From Mesostigma viride (taxonomy: Eukaryota; Streptophyta; Mesostigmatophyceae; Mesostigmatales; Mesostigmataceae): 64,000 nucleotides of DNA. The notes under the pieces were generated by a model. It was not told the DNA's origin and did not search any database. It saw nothing but the letters and a program-made list of their open reading frames with translations. Made by a program: the position numbers and the translations under genes. This document shows, one piece after another, positions 20,616 to 32,600 of this stretch; the first letter of the stretch is position 1; every line of letters starts with the position of its first letter. The DNA is taken from positions 1,992,133 through 2,056,132 of the forward strand of contig RPFO01000436.1 of NCBI GenBank assembly GCA_009746045.1, in the 5' to 3' direction.

Positions 20616-23600
20616 TTACTTCAACGGACCAACGGCACTAGACGTGCCGGCCTGGGCCGGTCCCCATCGAACGCCCCGCTTCTCAAGAAAGGCACATGTC
20701 TGGCGCAGGTATGCGTTCCTCCCTGCGTGCGGCACATGCGCCTTTGCCACGTCCAGTAGGGCAGCAATGATGGTTGCTGTCTCTGGGGAGGCCTGCGGTG
20801 CAAGCAGGGGAATACGCCAGAGACAAAATTAAATTAAATTAAAATAAATTAAATTAAATTATAACATGACTCTGTGGGGAGATCATGAAGCACGTATTCC
20901 CTTGATGGATGGAGGTGAACGAAGCCGCGAAACCTAACTAAGCTTGCTCTAAGCTAATATGGAAAATCCTAACTACGCTACTCAGCAAAGCGCCCCTTCC
21001 TCCTGGGGGGGGGGGGGCGTGCCCACAGGGGCTGGCGTGTGGGCCTGGACAATGGTCTGCCACCTCTTCTTGTTCTGCATTGCAGTCCAGTCAAGAGAGA
21101 GGGAGGAAATACGGTGTTCAAACTGGGCTGGGACCACTAGGCCGGCCAGCAACTGCTGTGTATAGTTCATGGAAGGTTTACCAATCTTTCTAGGAATCAT
21201 TCTAGGCCAGAGACAAGCAAGACCACACAAAAATACAGAACATAAATACAGTATTTACATGGACTACTACTTTTAATTTTCTTAACTAATAATTTAGAAT
21301 TTGCACCTCGTAAGTCGTATGCAACCAGAAGAAAAACAAGCAATCCATGCTCGCAACACAACTATTAAATGATAACAACACAACAACAAAGGTGTGGTGG
21401 ATCAGCAGAGAACCTGCTACAGGCTAATTAGGCTATAGTGACCCTAACCAGCCTGTAGCATGTTGCAATCTGGCCCTCTTAGAAGGGTACTCCCTCGCGC
21501 AGCCTGCCTAGTACTGCTGGCCACTATAACCCACCACCACCGCCACCAATGGCAACCGATACTGCATGAATCAGCCTTGTGACGCACCTCGTACGCGATC
21601 AGGAGCGTGTTGGCCATGTCCAGCGCTTTCTGGGCAATGCCGGGTCCCTGCAGGTTTGGCAGAGAGGTTGGCCAAGAAGCGCGCAGAGAGGGGGCAGAGA
21701 GGGGGCAGAGAGGGGGCAGAGAGGGGGCAGAGAGGGGCCAGAGAGGGGCCAGAGAGGGGGAAGAGAGGAGGCTGAGAGGGGGCAGAGAAAGGGGCAGAGA
21801 GGCAGGCGGGCAGGAAGCATGTGCAGGTGCAGGTATTCCCAGTCCCCGCATCCCATCCCACTCCCATCGCATGGGAGTGAGCAGATTCATCCTCTCTACC
21901 AGACTGGCATGTGATCAATTACTTACTCATTCACCAATAAATGCCATTTCAGAAAAGCAAGAAACCAGGACGTCATTGCGCCTTGCAGTGATGTGGTGTG
22001 TGCATGTGTGGGTGTGTGGGTGCCAGGTTTGTGTGTGTGGGGGTGCCTTAAAGACTCACGCACCTTGCACCCATTCCGATCATTTCAAGTGGCTGCTCTG
22101 TTCTACCATTCTAGCAGTAAAGACTTTGATACCAAATATTGCATACAGCACACCTTGATGTCTGCATGGACAGGGCCTCGAGCAAAACATTTTTGGAGCG
22201 GCTGCTTTATCCTACCATACGCAACCGCTACCTTTTGCACTGTGGGTCGGTTCCTACCCTTGTGGTTCATCATCCCACAGATGGTCTTTACTAGGGCTTC
22301 GTGAGCCAGAAGGGTGTCGGTTCCCGCCCTTGTGGCACAACTAGACTAAAGATGCATCTGCCTACGCCCCCAGAGCGCCTCGTCCCCTGCGTCGATCACC
22401 TTCATGTGTGCGTGCACTAGGGTACGCACGAAGGTCGAAGGTCGTACGCTTCTACAACAGTACAGGTGTTGTCACAAGCACACCTTGGCCCTTGGCCCCC
22501 ACGTCACTCTTCTCCAGGGGCCAGTCTTCTGCGCTCAAGTTATATGGTCACGGTAATACATGAAAAATCGTCCTACATACCATATACAGCGCATCTCCCC
22601 CCCCGCGTTAATGCTTGGAATGCGGGCACCCTTCATCTTTACAACAGGCATACACTAGTGAAGGCACCCAGGCCTCCTATGCCACGACTAGGGGGGCGCT
22701 ACTAGAGGGGGACGAGGATGGGCACAGGCGCATCTTTGCTCTTGTGCTGATTCGAGTTTACATGATAACCTTCAACATTCGCGGCGAGGTCCCTGAGTGA
22801 AAGGCACTCTGGCCACAATTATGCGCACAAGCATAAGCGCCAGAACAGGTATGTGCTGCCCAACGGCACGCTCCCAGCGCACCTTAGCCCCCGCATCGAT
22901 CGCCTGCACGATCTTCTCTACTAGCGACCGCGCCGACAGCGCCAGCTCGCTGGTGTAGGAGGCGTTGCCGCAGAACAGCCGGTCGTTACTCTCCAGGCCC
23001 GCCACGTGGCACGCGAGCGTGCCCTGCGCCAGCCCCGCGTGAAGGAGCAGCAGCGACGTCAGCGCGGACAGATGGCGCTCCGGGGACCGCCTGTGGGACA
23101 AAAGGGCAGGCAAAACGGGGAGCAAGCGGATATAGCATACAGCATCGGATGTATATCGATTAGGGTTGATTAGGGTTGGGTCGGTCACTGGGGAGTAACC
23201 GAGGGGTCGGTTACCGGAACCGGTTACCGGTAGTACCGATACCGGTAACGGACGGCCTCCCTGGTGTCCGGTAACGGTACCAAAGGCTAACCAAGGTAAC
23301 CGAGGTACTCGGTTACCTCTCGGTTACCGTTACTTTGGCGCTGCGCCAAGTGCCAACAACCAGCCCGGCCTGAGCCTGGCAAGGATTTTGTCAGTCTTTC
23401 CATGGTCTTTCAGACAGCAATATGGTACCGGTAACTGGTAACCGGTAACCGATGGTAATCGGTACCGGTAACCGATGGTAACGAGTACTACTAGCACTGG
23501 ACTTAGCCTTCAGTTTTTGCCATTGGGTACTGCCACCGGTAACCGACGGTAAATGATACCGGTACCGATTGCCTCTCCCGGTAAACCGATACTGGTACCG

Positions 23601-26600
23601 GTAGCCGAGGGCAAGTACCGGTTCCGGTACCGATGGGCTGAAACCGGTAACCGACCCAACCCTAAAATGATTACCCAAAGAAAAGGAAAAGCGCTGCCCT
23701 GGCTTCTTGCTTGAGTGGGGGAGGAAGGTAGTTCCAAGAACGCCAGCGAGGGCACGCCAGCGAGGCACGGACCCGTGAGGGAGGAGTCCAGCAAAATGAT
23801 AGTATTGCAATAATAGGGCATCATAGTGCATAACAGATCAAAGCATAACAGGAGGCCAAGGGACGGACTCGTGAGGGAGATATCGAGCCAAAGGGGGGAC
23901 ATACGGATGCAAGCAAAAGGGGGGCATACGGATGCAAGCAAAACGGGGGGCATACGGATGCAAGCCAAAGGGGGGGCATACGGATGCAAGCAAAAGGGGG
24001 ACATACGGATGCAAGCCAAAGGGGGGACATACGGATGCAAGCAAAAGGGGGGGCATACTGATATAGTAATCCGAGTGGGATTAGTAAGGCGGATATGAGT
24101 GGTTTTAGTAGGGAGGCAATGGGAAGGCCAGGGGGTGGATGTGGAATGGGGTAGGAGCCCACAAGCGAGCGTGGCTGAGGGAGGTGCCGAATACGATACC
24201 CAGGTGTGGGGACCACGGTCGCTGCATTACTCTCAATAAGCTGCTGGGTCTTTTCAATTCACTTGCGCCTAGTCACATAGCGCCCTCAGTCCAAACTATG
24301 GAGTGAGGTGGATGGTGTACGTTATACACTGATCAACTACACTGTTCAATCTACTGTAGTTGAGATGCAGCCCCACATCTACCATCCGCCACATAACAGG
24401 CCACATCTACCACACCTAGTGCCCACAGGCCTGCCAGCTGCAGATGGTGAACAAGAGACGACCTAATAGAGCGCCGGCTGCGCGTGTGGCCCGCCCGATC
24501 AGGTGCGGCCTGTAGGCCACCCTACAAGGTTGCGACGTGCTCCTGTGCATGTGTCTGGCAGCGTACCACGGGTGGTGGCAGATGGCAGAAACCAGCGACC
24601 GCAGAAGCACAAAGGGGCCGTTTTCTGGGTGACCTGCGCAGGCATGAGGGGGACAGGTATGAAGCGTGCGTTCAGTATCAGCATAACCTAAGAACACAAA
24701 AAGGCCAGCAAAATTGACCGCCAGCGAATGGCCAGCAAAAAAAATGGCCCGCAACAGAAATGGCCCGCAACAGAAATGGCCCGCAACAGAAATGGCAGGC
24801 AACGCCATGGGAACAGGGGCCACTTTCATCGTGCCCTGCAGAATATGGTGAAGCACACAGTATCTACTAAGCACATTCACCCACAGAAGGGAAACCATAC
24901 CAGGCAGCACCAGAAAGAGCCCCGCCAGCTTGGCCAGCAAGCTGAGCAGCTCCTCTTCTGCGCTGGCCACCTCCAGCTCGGCGGCGGTGGCGGCTTTCCA
25001 GGGATCGGCTGCCGGCACCCGAGCAAGGCAGGGGGGGGAGGGGGGAGGGCAGGGGGGGAGGGGAAGGAACACGAGGCATTCGGTGAGGGCGAGGGACGTA
25101 AGCGGCTGCGACCTCAACCACGACGAGAGAGAGGGGAGCAGCACGTAGCGGGCATTGTTGGGCTCTTGGAATGACCGCAAGATAGCCCCCATGTAGTCAG
25201 CAACGGGCATCAGGGGCGAAGAACAAAAGGGATGTCATGCTGGACGCGTCCTGTTGGACGCGACAAGAGCACGCTTGAGCGAGAACGCATTAACAAGAGG
25301 GCATGAGCAAGGACCCATGAGCAAGAACGCATGAGCACGAACGCATGAGCAAGTTTGAGCAAGTTTGCGTGAGTTTGAGCAAGTTTGAGCAAGTTTGAGC
25401 AAGTTTGAGCAAGTTTGAGCAAGTTTGACCAAGTTTGAGCAAGTTTGAGCAAGTTTGAGCACGTTTGACCAAGTTTGAGCTAGAGGATATGAGCAGGTGA
25501 AGGAACAGGAGCGAGAATGAGGGGTGTTGGGGATGGAGCAACCAGGCCCCCGGCCCCCGCCCTGCCGCAGCCCTGGCCTGGGACTGGGGATGCCGCCAAA
25601 GGCCTGGTTTGATTTTGGTTGTATGATATATGATGCATGAACAGGGACACACATGGCAGCAGCCACAAACATCCCGCCCGGCCGACGCTCGGGACACTAG
25701 CTGCCGCCACGCTCCAACGGTCGGGACACTCGCCGCCTTTACATGGGTCAAACGCAAACAGCACCAGGTCGGTTGCTTAGGAAGCTCCGCGATAGAGCTC
25801 AAGAGCAATGAGCGATGAGGACGACGAACCAGACATAGAGAGCATTCAAATCCCCACTGCCACGAGGCACCCCCCAAATCTGTGCAACCACTACTCAGGT
25901 ACAGAAATGCCGATCACACAAATAACAGGATCTATTTCAGTCACCTGCCAGGCAGGTTTGCCAGTAGGCATGGGCAGGTGCGGGCTATTTTCCAAGGCGT
26001 GTCTGCTAGGACCTACTTTCCGCGCCGGTCGCCTCCTGCAGGCATGCGATGGCCGCCTGGACGAGCGCCTCGGCTTGGGGAACCAGCCCGTTGAGCAGGG
26101 ACACCTGCCGCGTGGGTGCGGCGCGTTGCCAAGGAGAAGTGCCAGGGAGAAGACAGGGACGTCACACCACAGGAGGTGGAGAAAGCTGCCCATCGGTGGG
26201 AAATTGTGACAAGGATTTATCTATAGCAGCGATTTGTAGAGTGACAAATGGTGACGATAGTGATTTATAAATAATAATGATGACAGCCATGCACAGTGGT
26301 GATGACCATGATAAGAACCAGCAGAACAATGATCTGGCCAAGGGCACCCGTGTGCTGCACGATGATAGCGACCCCAGATAGTGATAATGACACGACAGAG
26401 TGATGGTGAGACCAGATGGTAACCATCATAGTGGTCTTCCACCCCATGCCAGGCCCCCTTGAGCTCTGATGAAACATGGTGGTGCAGGTGCCTTTGCGCA
26501 CCCAGAGCTTGTGTAGTTTACACCCTACCCTTGCAGGAAGTAGCCAAGAGTGTATTAAAAGCCATATGCCCCTTCTCAGGGATATGTGCTCCATGTACTC

Positions 26601-29600
26601 CCAACGGAGTTATGTTCCTCATTGATTGATTAATTAATTGATTAATTAATTAATTAATTAATTAATTAATTAATCATAGTTGTGCCATGCGGGTGGTGGG
26701 ATGTGGGGTGCCATGCTGGTGTAGCGACACCAGATGGTTAACATCATAGTAGTACCATGATAGTATAGTGATAAGTGGTTAATAGTAGTACCATGATAGT
26801 ATAGTGATAAGTGGTTAATAGTAGTACCATGCTAGTATAGTGATAAGTGGTTAAGATAAATGGTTAAGATAGTGATAAGTGTTTTTCCATTTGCGGGTAT
26901 TTCCTCGTAAATGGTGGGCGAGCGATCGCAGCAATGGTGCTCACCACTAGACACTCCCGGCCAGTTAGGCTCGAAACACACGCCCTGATCAAGCATGCTG
27001 TTTCCGGCCCCACCGTCCAGGTCATCTAGTCGCTCTACACGTAAGCCAGCCATAATTTCAATGCACACGGCTATACATTTCCATCACCATTCATCTTCAT
27101 CATCCTGAACGACTCGAACACGCGGACAAGATAACGGCAGGCTCAAGCTACCATGGTCCGGATTCTCCCGATTTCTGGCCTGCGCTAGTTGTCTCCTTGA
27201 TAAGTGGTTAATAGTAGTACCATTGTAGTATAGTGATAATTGGTGAGCTATGCTCATTTTATCTATGACTAACCTGCTGAGCGGAGAATGCAACGCCGTA
27301 TAGCACAAAAAGAAAAAAATAATTTTCAGAAAAAATATTTTTTGTGCTGGCACCTGTACCCCAGCCACCCAGGTAGGGGTTGGCTGGACAGGTGGTTGCT
27401 ATAAAAGGTGGGCTTCCATTCTAGGGAAGCAGGTTGTTTCTTTTGCTGGTACTAAGTGATAAAAATACACAATGTGTTGGCAATGGCAAGTTGCCTGTCG
27501 AGATAAGCAGCCGATTTCCAGCGATATATTTGGTGATGGCAAAGAAATGCCCATACACCCTTGCTTGTAGGTATGCTGCAATGCTTCGTTGCATGGCTTC
27601 CAGGGGGGCAAACTGGGGGGTGGGGGCGGGGGCGGGGGTGCAGGGGTGAAGCTGCCATGCTCAGACCTACTTAACAACATTTGACATTACAAGCAGAAAA
27701 ACAGCTGAGTGACAAGAGTGTTGGTGGCTCGGCGCAATGGCTGCAAGGATCCATCACATCATCCTCATCCCAGCGGACATTAGGGGGCTCGCTAAAAAAT
27801 GAACAGGCAGAGATTCCTCACCCCGCCCAAAGAACACGATATGCAGATACCAGCGGAGATGAAAGGGAGGCGTGCAACCTAGCTGGCCTTGGGTTCCCTT
27901 CCTGATGGTTGATTAAGTAATGAATCAATTAGCTGGTTCCCTTCCTGATGGTTGATTAAGTAATGAATCCATTAGCTGGTTCCCTTCCTGATGGTTGATT
28001 AAGTAATGAATCCATTAGCTGGTTCCCTTCCTGATGGTTGATTAAGTAATGAATCAATTAGCTGGTTCCCTTCCTGATGGTTGATTAAGTAATGAATCAA
28101 TTAGCTGGTTCCCTTCCTGATGGTTGATTAAGTAATGAATCCATTAGCTGGTTCCCTTCCTGATGGTTGATTAAGTAATGAATCAATTAGCTGGTTCCCT
28201 TCCTGATGGTTGATTAAGTAATGAATCAATTAGCTGGTTCCCTTCCTGATGGTTGATTAAGTAATGAATCAATCAGCCGGTTCCCTTCCTGATGGTTGAT
28301 TAAGTAATGAATCAATTAGCTGGTTCCCTTCCTGATGGTTGATTAAGTAATGAATCAATTAGCTGGTTCCCTTCCTGATGGTTGATTAAGTAATGAATCA
28401 ATTAGCTGGTTCCCCTTCTCACCCGGGTCACCGCCGTGGCCGCACCGGATGTTGAGCTCTTTACGCATCCCTGCCATGCATGGTACATGCACGACCATGC
28501 TTCAGTACTAAAGTTGTCGATTGGCATTGACACTTGGTGTGGGTGCTCGATGCACTGGCCCTCACCCACGCTTTGCGGCAACCCGCTTGTGCCCTCACCC
28601 CACCCACTTGTGCCCTCACCTCGGCAGCCGCCGTGTATAGCCGTATGCGCGTGAGGGCGGAGGCGATCGAGGGGACGCAGACATGGCAGTAGGCGGCGCA
28701 GGCCTTGACAAACGCCAGCGTGCGCTTTGTGTGGGTGCCGCCGATGGCGTGCAGTGTGTCGGCAGCCAGCGTACACACCATACAGACCAGCACCTCCTGC
28801 GGCGCCCGCCCACCGCCCACCGACAATGTCAAGACCGAATTCACAAAGTTAATTTTCATGATGCTGGTAGCTCTGAGGGCAGCCGCACTGCAGCAGGTAT
28901 CCGCTTCACTAGTACAAGATAAGAAGCAGCCGCGCTGCAGCAGGTATTTGGTACACTGGTAACAGCATAAAAGCAGGTGCGGCCGCAGCCGCACCAGCAG
29001 ATGCGGCAGCGGTCATGTGGCAACTGGCACCCCGGCGAGTCATTTGCCCTCGTGCAGCAACCAACCAGTGTTGGCATGAGATGATATCGGCAGAGTTAGT
29101 AGGCATCATTAGCGGGAGCGGCCAAAGGCAGCAGTATTAGCGATAATGCTGTAGAAATAGCGGGATTACAAGTATTCATACCACTTAGATAGTAGTAGCA
29201 GAAGTGGTAGTCATGGTATAGTATAGTATAGTATAGTATAGAATAGTATAGTATAGTATAGTATAGTATAGTATAGTATAGTATAGTACAGTATAGTATA
29301 GTATAGTATAGTATAGTATAGTATAGTATAGTATAGTATAGTATAGTATAGTATAGTATAGTATAGTATAGTATAGTATAGTATAGTATAGTATAGTATA
29401 GTATAGTATAGTATAGTATATAGTATAGTATAGTATAGTATAGTATAGTATAGTATAGTATAGTATAGTATAGTATAGTATAGTATAGTATAGTATAGTA
29501 TAGTATAGTATAGTATAGTATAGTATAGTATAGTATAGTATAGTATAGTATAGTATAGTATAGTATAGTATAGTATAGTATAGTATAGTATAGTATAGTA

Positions 29601-32600
29601 TAGTATAGTATGCATGCCAGCACCCCCCACAGGTATTTATGCATGCCAGCACCCCCCACAGGTATTTATGCATGCCAGCACCCCCCACAGGTATTTATGC
29701 ATGCCAACACCCCACCCGAGGTATTTATGCATGCCAGCACCCGCCACATGTATTTATGCATGCCAGCACCCCACCCTAGGTATTTATTCATGCGAGCACC
29801 CCACCCGAGGTATTTATCCATGCCAGCACCCCACCCGAGGTATTTATGCATGCCAGCACCCCACCCGAGGTATTTATGCATGCCAGCACCCCACCCGAGG
29901 TATTTATGCATGCCAGCACCCCACCTAGGTATTTATGCATGCCAGCACCCCACCCGAGGTATTTATGCATGCCAGCACCCCCCACAGGTATTTATGCATG
30001 CCAGCACCCCACCCGAGGTATTTATGCATGCCAGCACCCCACCCGAGGTATTTATGCATGCCAGCACCCCACCCTAGGTATTTATGCATGCCACCACCCC
30101 ACACACGTATTTATGCATGCCAGCACCCCCCACAGGTATTTATGCATGCCAGCACCCCCCACAGGTATTTATGCATGCCAGCACCCCACCCAGATATTTA
30201 TGCATGCCAGCACCCCACCCGAGGTATTTATGCATGCCAGCACCCCCCACATGTATTTATGCATGCCAGCACCCCACCCGAGGTATTTATGCATGCCAGC
30301 ACCCCACCCGAGGTATTTATGCATGCCAGCACCCCCCACAGGTATTTATGCATGCCAGCACCCCACACAAGTATTTATGCATGCCAGCACCCCACCCGAG
30401 GTATTTATGCATGCCAGCACCCCACCCTAGGTATTTATGCATGCCAGCACCCCATCCTAGGTATTTATGCATGCCAGCACCCCACCCTTTATGAATGCAT
30501 CGGCTGTGTGTCTTACTTTTTTTCTTTATGCGGTCTGCCTGTCTTCTTTCTTTCTTTCTTTTTTTTTTTTTTTTTCGTATCTTCTCCGGTACAACGCTTC
30601 ACGGTGCACCGGTGCAACGCTATCAGGGTGTGATCATTCCTTTGCGCCGCTTCCGCTGCCCCCGTGATTACCAAGAAAAACAAAGAAAACATAAAACAAG
30701 GTACGACGCGTGGTGTGTTGCGTGCCTGTTTTCTATCCATGCCAGCACCCCACCCTAGGTATTTATGCATGCCAGCACCCCACCCGAGGTATTTATGCAT
30801 ACCTCGGGTGGGGTGCTGGCATGCATAAATACCGCGGATGGGGTGCTGGCATGGATAGAAAACAGGCACGCAACACACCACGCGTCGTACCTTTTTTTTA
30901 TGTTTTCTTTGTTTTTCTTGGTAATTATGGGGGGTACCGGCCGGGGGCGGCGGAAGCGGCGGAAATGAAGGATCACACCCTGATAGCGTTGCACCGGTGC
31001 ACCGTGAAGCGTTGTACCGGAGAAGATACGAAAACAAAAAAAAAGAAAGAAGACAGGCAGATCGCATAGAGAAAAAAAGTCAGACACACAGCCGATGCAT
31101 TCATAAAGGGTGGGGTGCTCGCATGCATAAATACCTAGGGTGGGGTGCTGGCATGCATAAATACCTAGGGTGGGGTGCTGGCATGCATAAATACATGTGG
31201 GGGGTGCTGGCATGAATAAATACTTGTGGGGGGTGCTGGCATGCATAAATACATGTGGGGGGTGCTGGCATGCATAAATACCTCGGGTGGGGTGCTGGCA
31301 TGCATAAATACCTCGGGTGGGGTGCTGGCATGCATAAAAACCTAGGGTGGCTAGTATGAATAAGTACCTGTGGGGGGTGCTGGCATGCATAAATACATGT
31401 GGCGGGTGCTGGCATGCATAAATACCTCGGGTGGGGTGTTGGCATGCATAAATACCTAGGGTGGGGTGCTGGCATGAATAAATACATGTGGTAGGGTGCT
31501 TGCATGCATAAATACCTCGGGTGGGGTGCTGACATGGATACTAGTATAGTATAGTATAGTATAGTATAGTATAGTATAGTATAGTATAGTATAGTATAGT
31601 ATAGTATAGTATAGTATAGTATAGTATAGTATAGTATAGTATAGTATAGTATAGTATAGTATAGTATAGTATAGTATAGTATAGTATAGTATAGTATAGT
31701 ATAGTATAGTATAGTATAGTATAGTATAGTATAGTATAGTATAGTATAGTATAGTATAGTATTGTCATGGTATAGTATAGTCATTCACGCCTTAGGTTGG
31801 GTCAACCCAGATTCTCCGGCGAAACCCAACTGTAAGGCGCGAATGGATGCATGGTGGTAGTACAGTGGTGGTGGTAGTAGCAGTGACAGCAGTAGTAGCA
31901 TTTAGCATTCACCGCAGGTCTAGGTCTATAGTTGGGTTCTTGTCTAAGATAATTGCCAAGCAGGCGTTCCATACCACCTTCTGGTTTCCCATGCAACCTG
32001 CACACATCCTAATGCTGCCCGCTCATGATCCAACGGGCGGCAACAAAGGGTGGTTCCATTCTGGACAAGTGTCGCACCTGCCAGCGCATCCCTGAAAAAA
32101 AGAATCTTTTGAGTACTGCCGAAAATCACTTTGCTCCCAAAGCATGCCATGGGGTCGGTTGTGCCCTCTTGTGCGGGGCATGCGTGCGTGACATGTGGTG
32201 GAATAAGCACGGATTGCCATGGCCAAGCCAGCGGGCTGGGTGATGCGGGGCAGGTACGGAATACCAGGCTTAGCAAGGCAAGGCAAGGCAAGGCAAGGCA
32301 AGGCAAGGCAAGGCAAGGCAAGGCAAGGCAAGGCAAGGCAAGGCAAGGCAAGGCAAGGCAAGGCAAGGCAAGGCAAGGCAAGGCAAGGCAAGGCAAGGCA
32401 AGGCAAGGCAAGGCAAGGCAAGGCAAGGCAAGGCAAGGCAAGGCAAGGCAAGGCAAGGCAAGGCAAGGCAAGGCAAGGCAAGGCAAGGCAAGGCAAGGCA
32501 AGGCAAGGCAAGGCAAGGCAAGGCAAGGCAAGGCAAGGCAAGGCAAGGCAAGGCAAGGCAAGGCAAGGCAAGGCAAGGCAAGGCAAGGCAAGGCAAGGCA

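Noticed and set aside
24416-25210. A single 264-codon minus-strand gene
   Set aside because: It covers two real VPS35L exons (24,901-25,008 and 24,567-24,633) with intron 16 read through. Phases and homology fit only after splicing.
27892-28412. CRISPR-like array of regularly spaced 43-bp repeats (and the 25-, 30- and 44-bp arrays)
   Set aside because: Units are contiguous without unique spacers, there are no cas genes, and the DNA is eukaryotic.
29096-31784. Frames encoding repeated TILYY and HASTPPEVFM peptides
   Set aside because: By-products of the TATAG and 30-bp arrays. The 30-bp unit is a multiple of three and keeps frames open. There is no gene-like composition.
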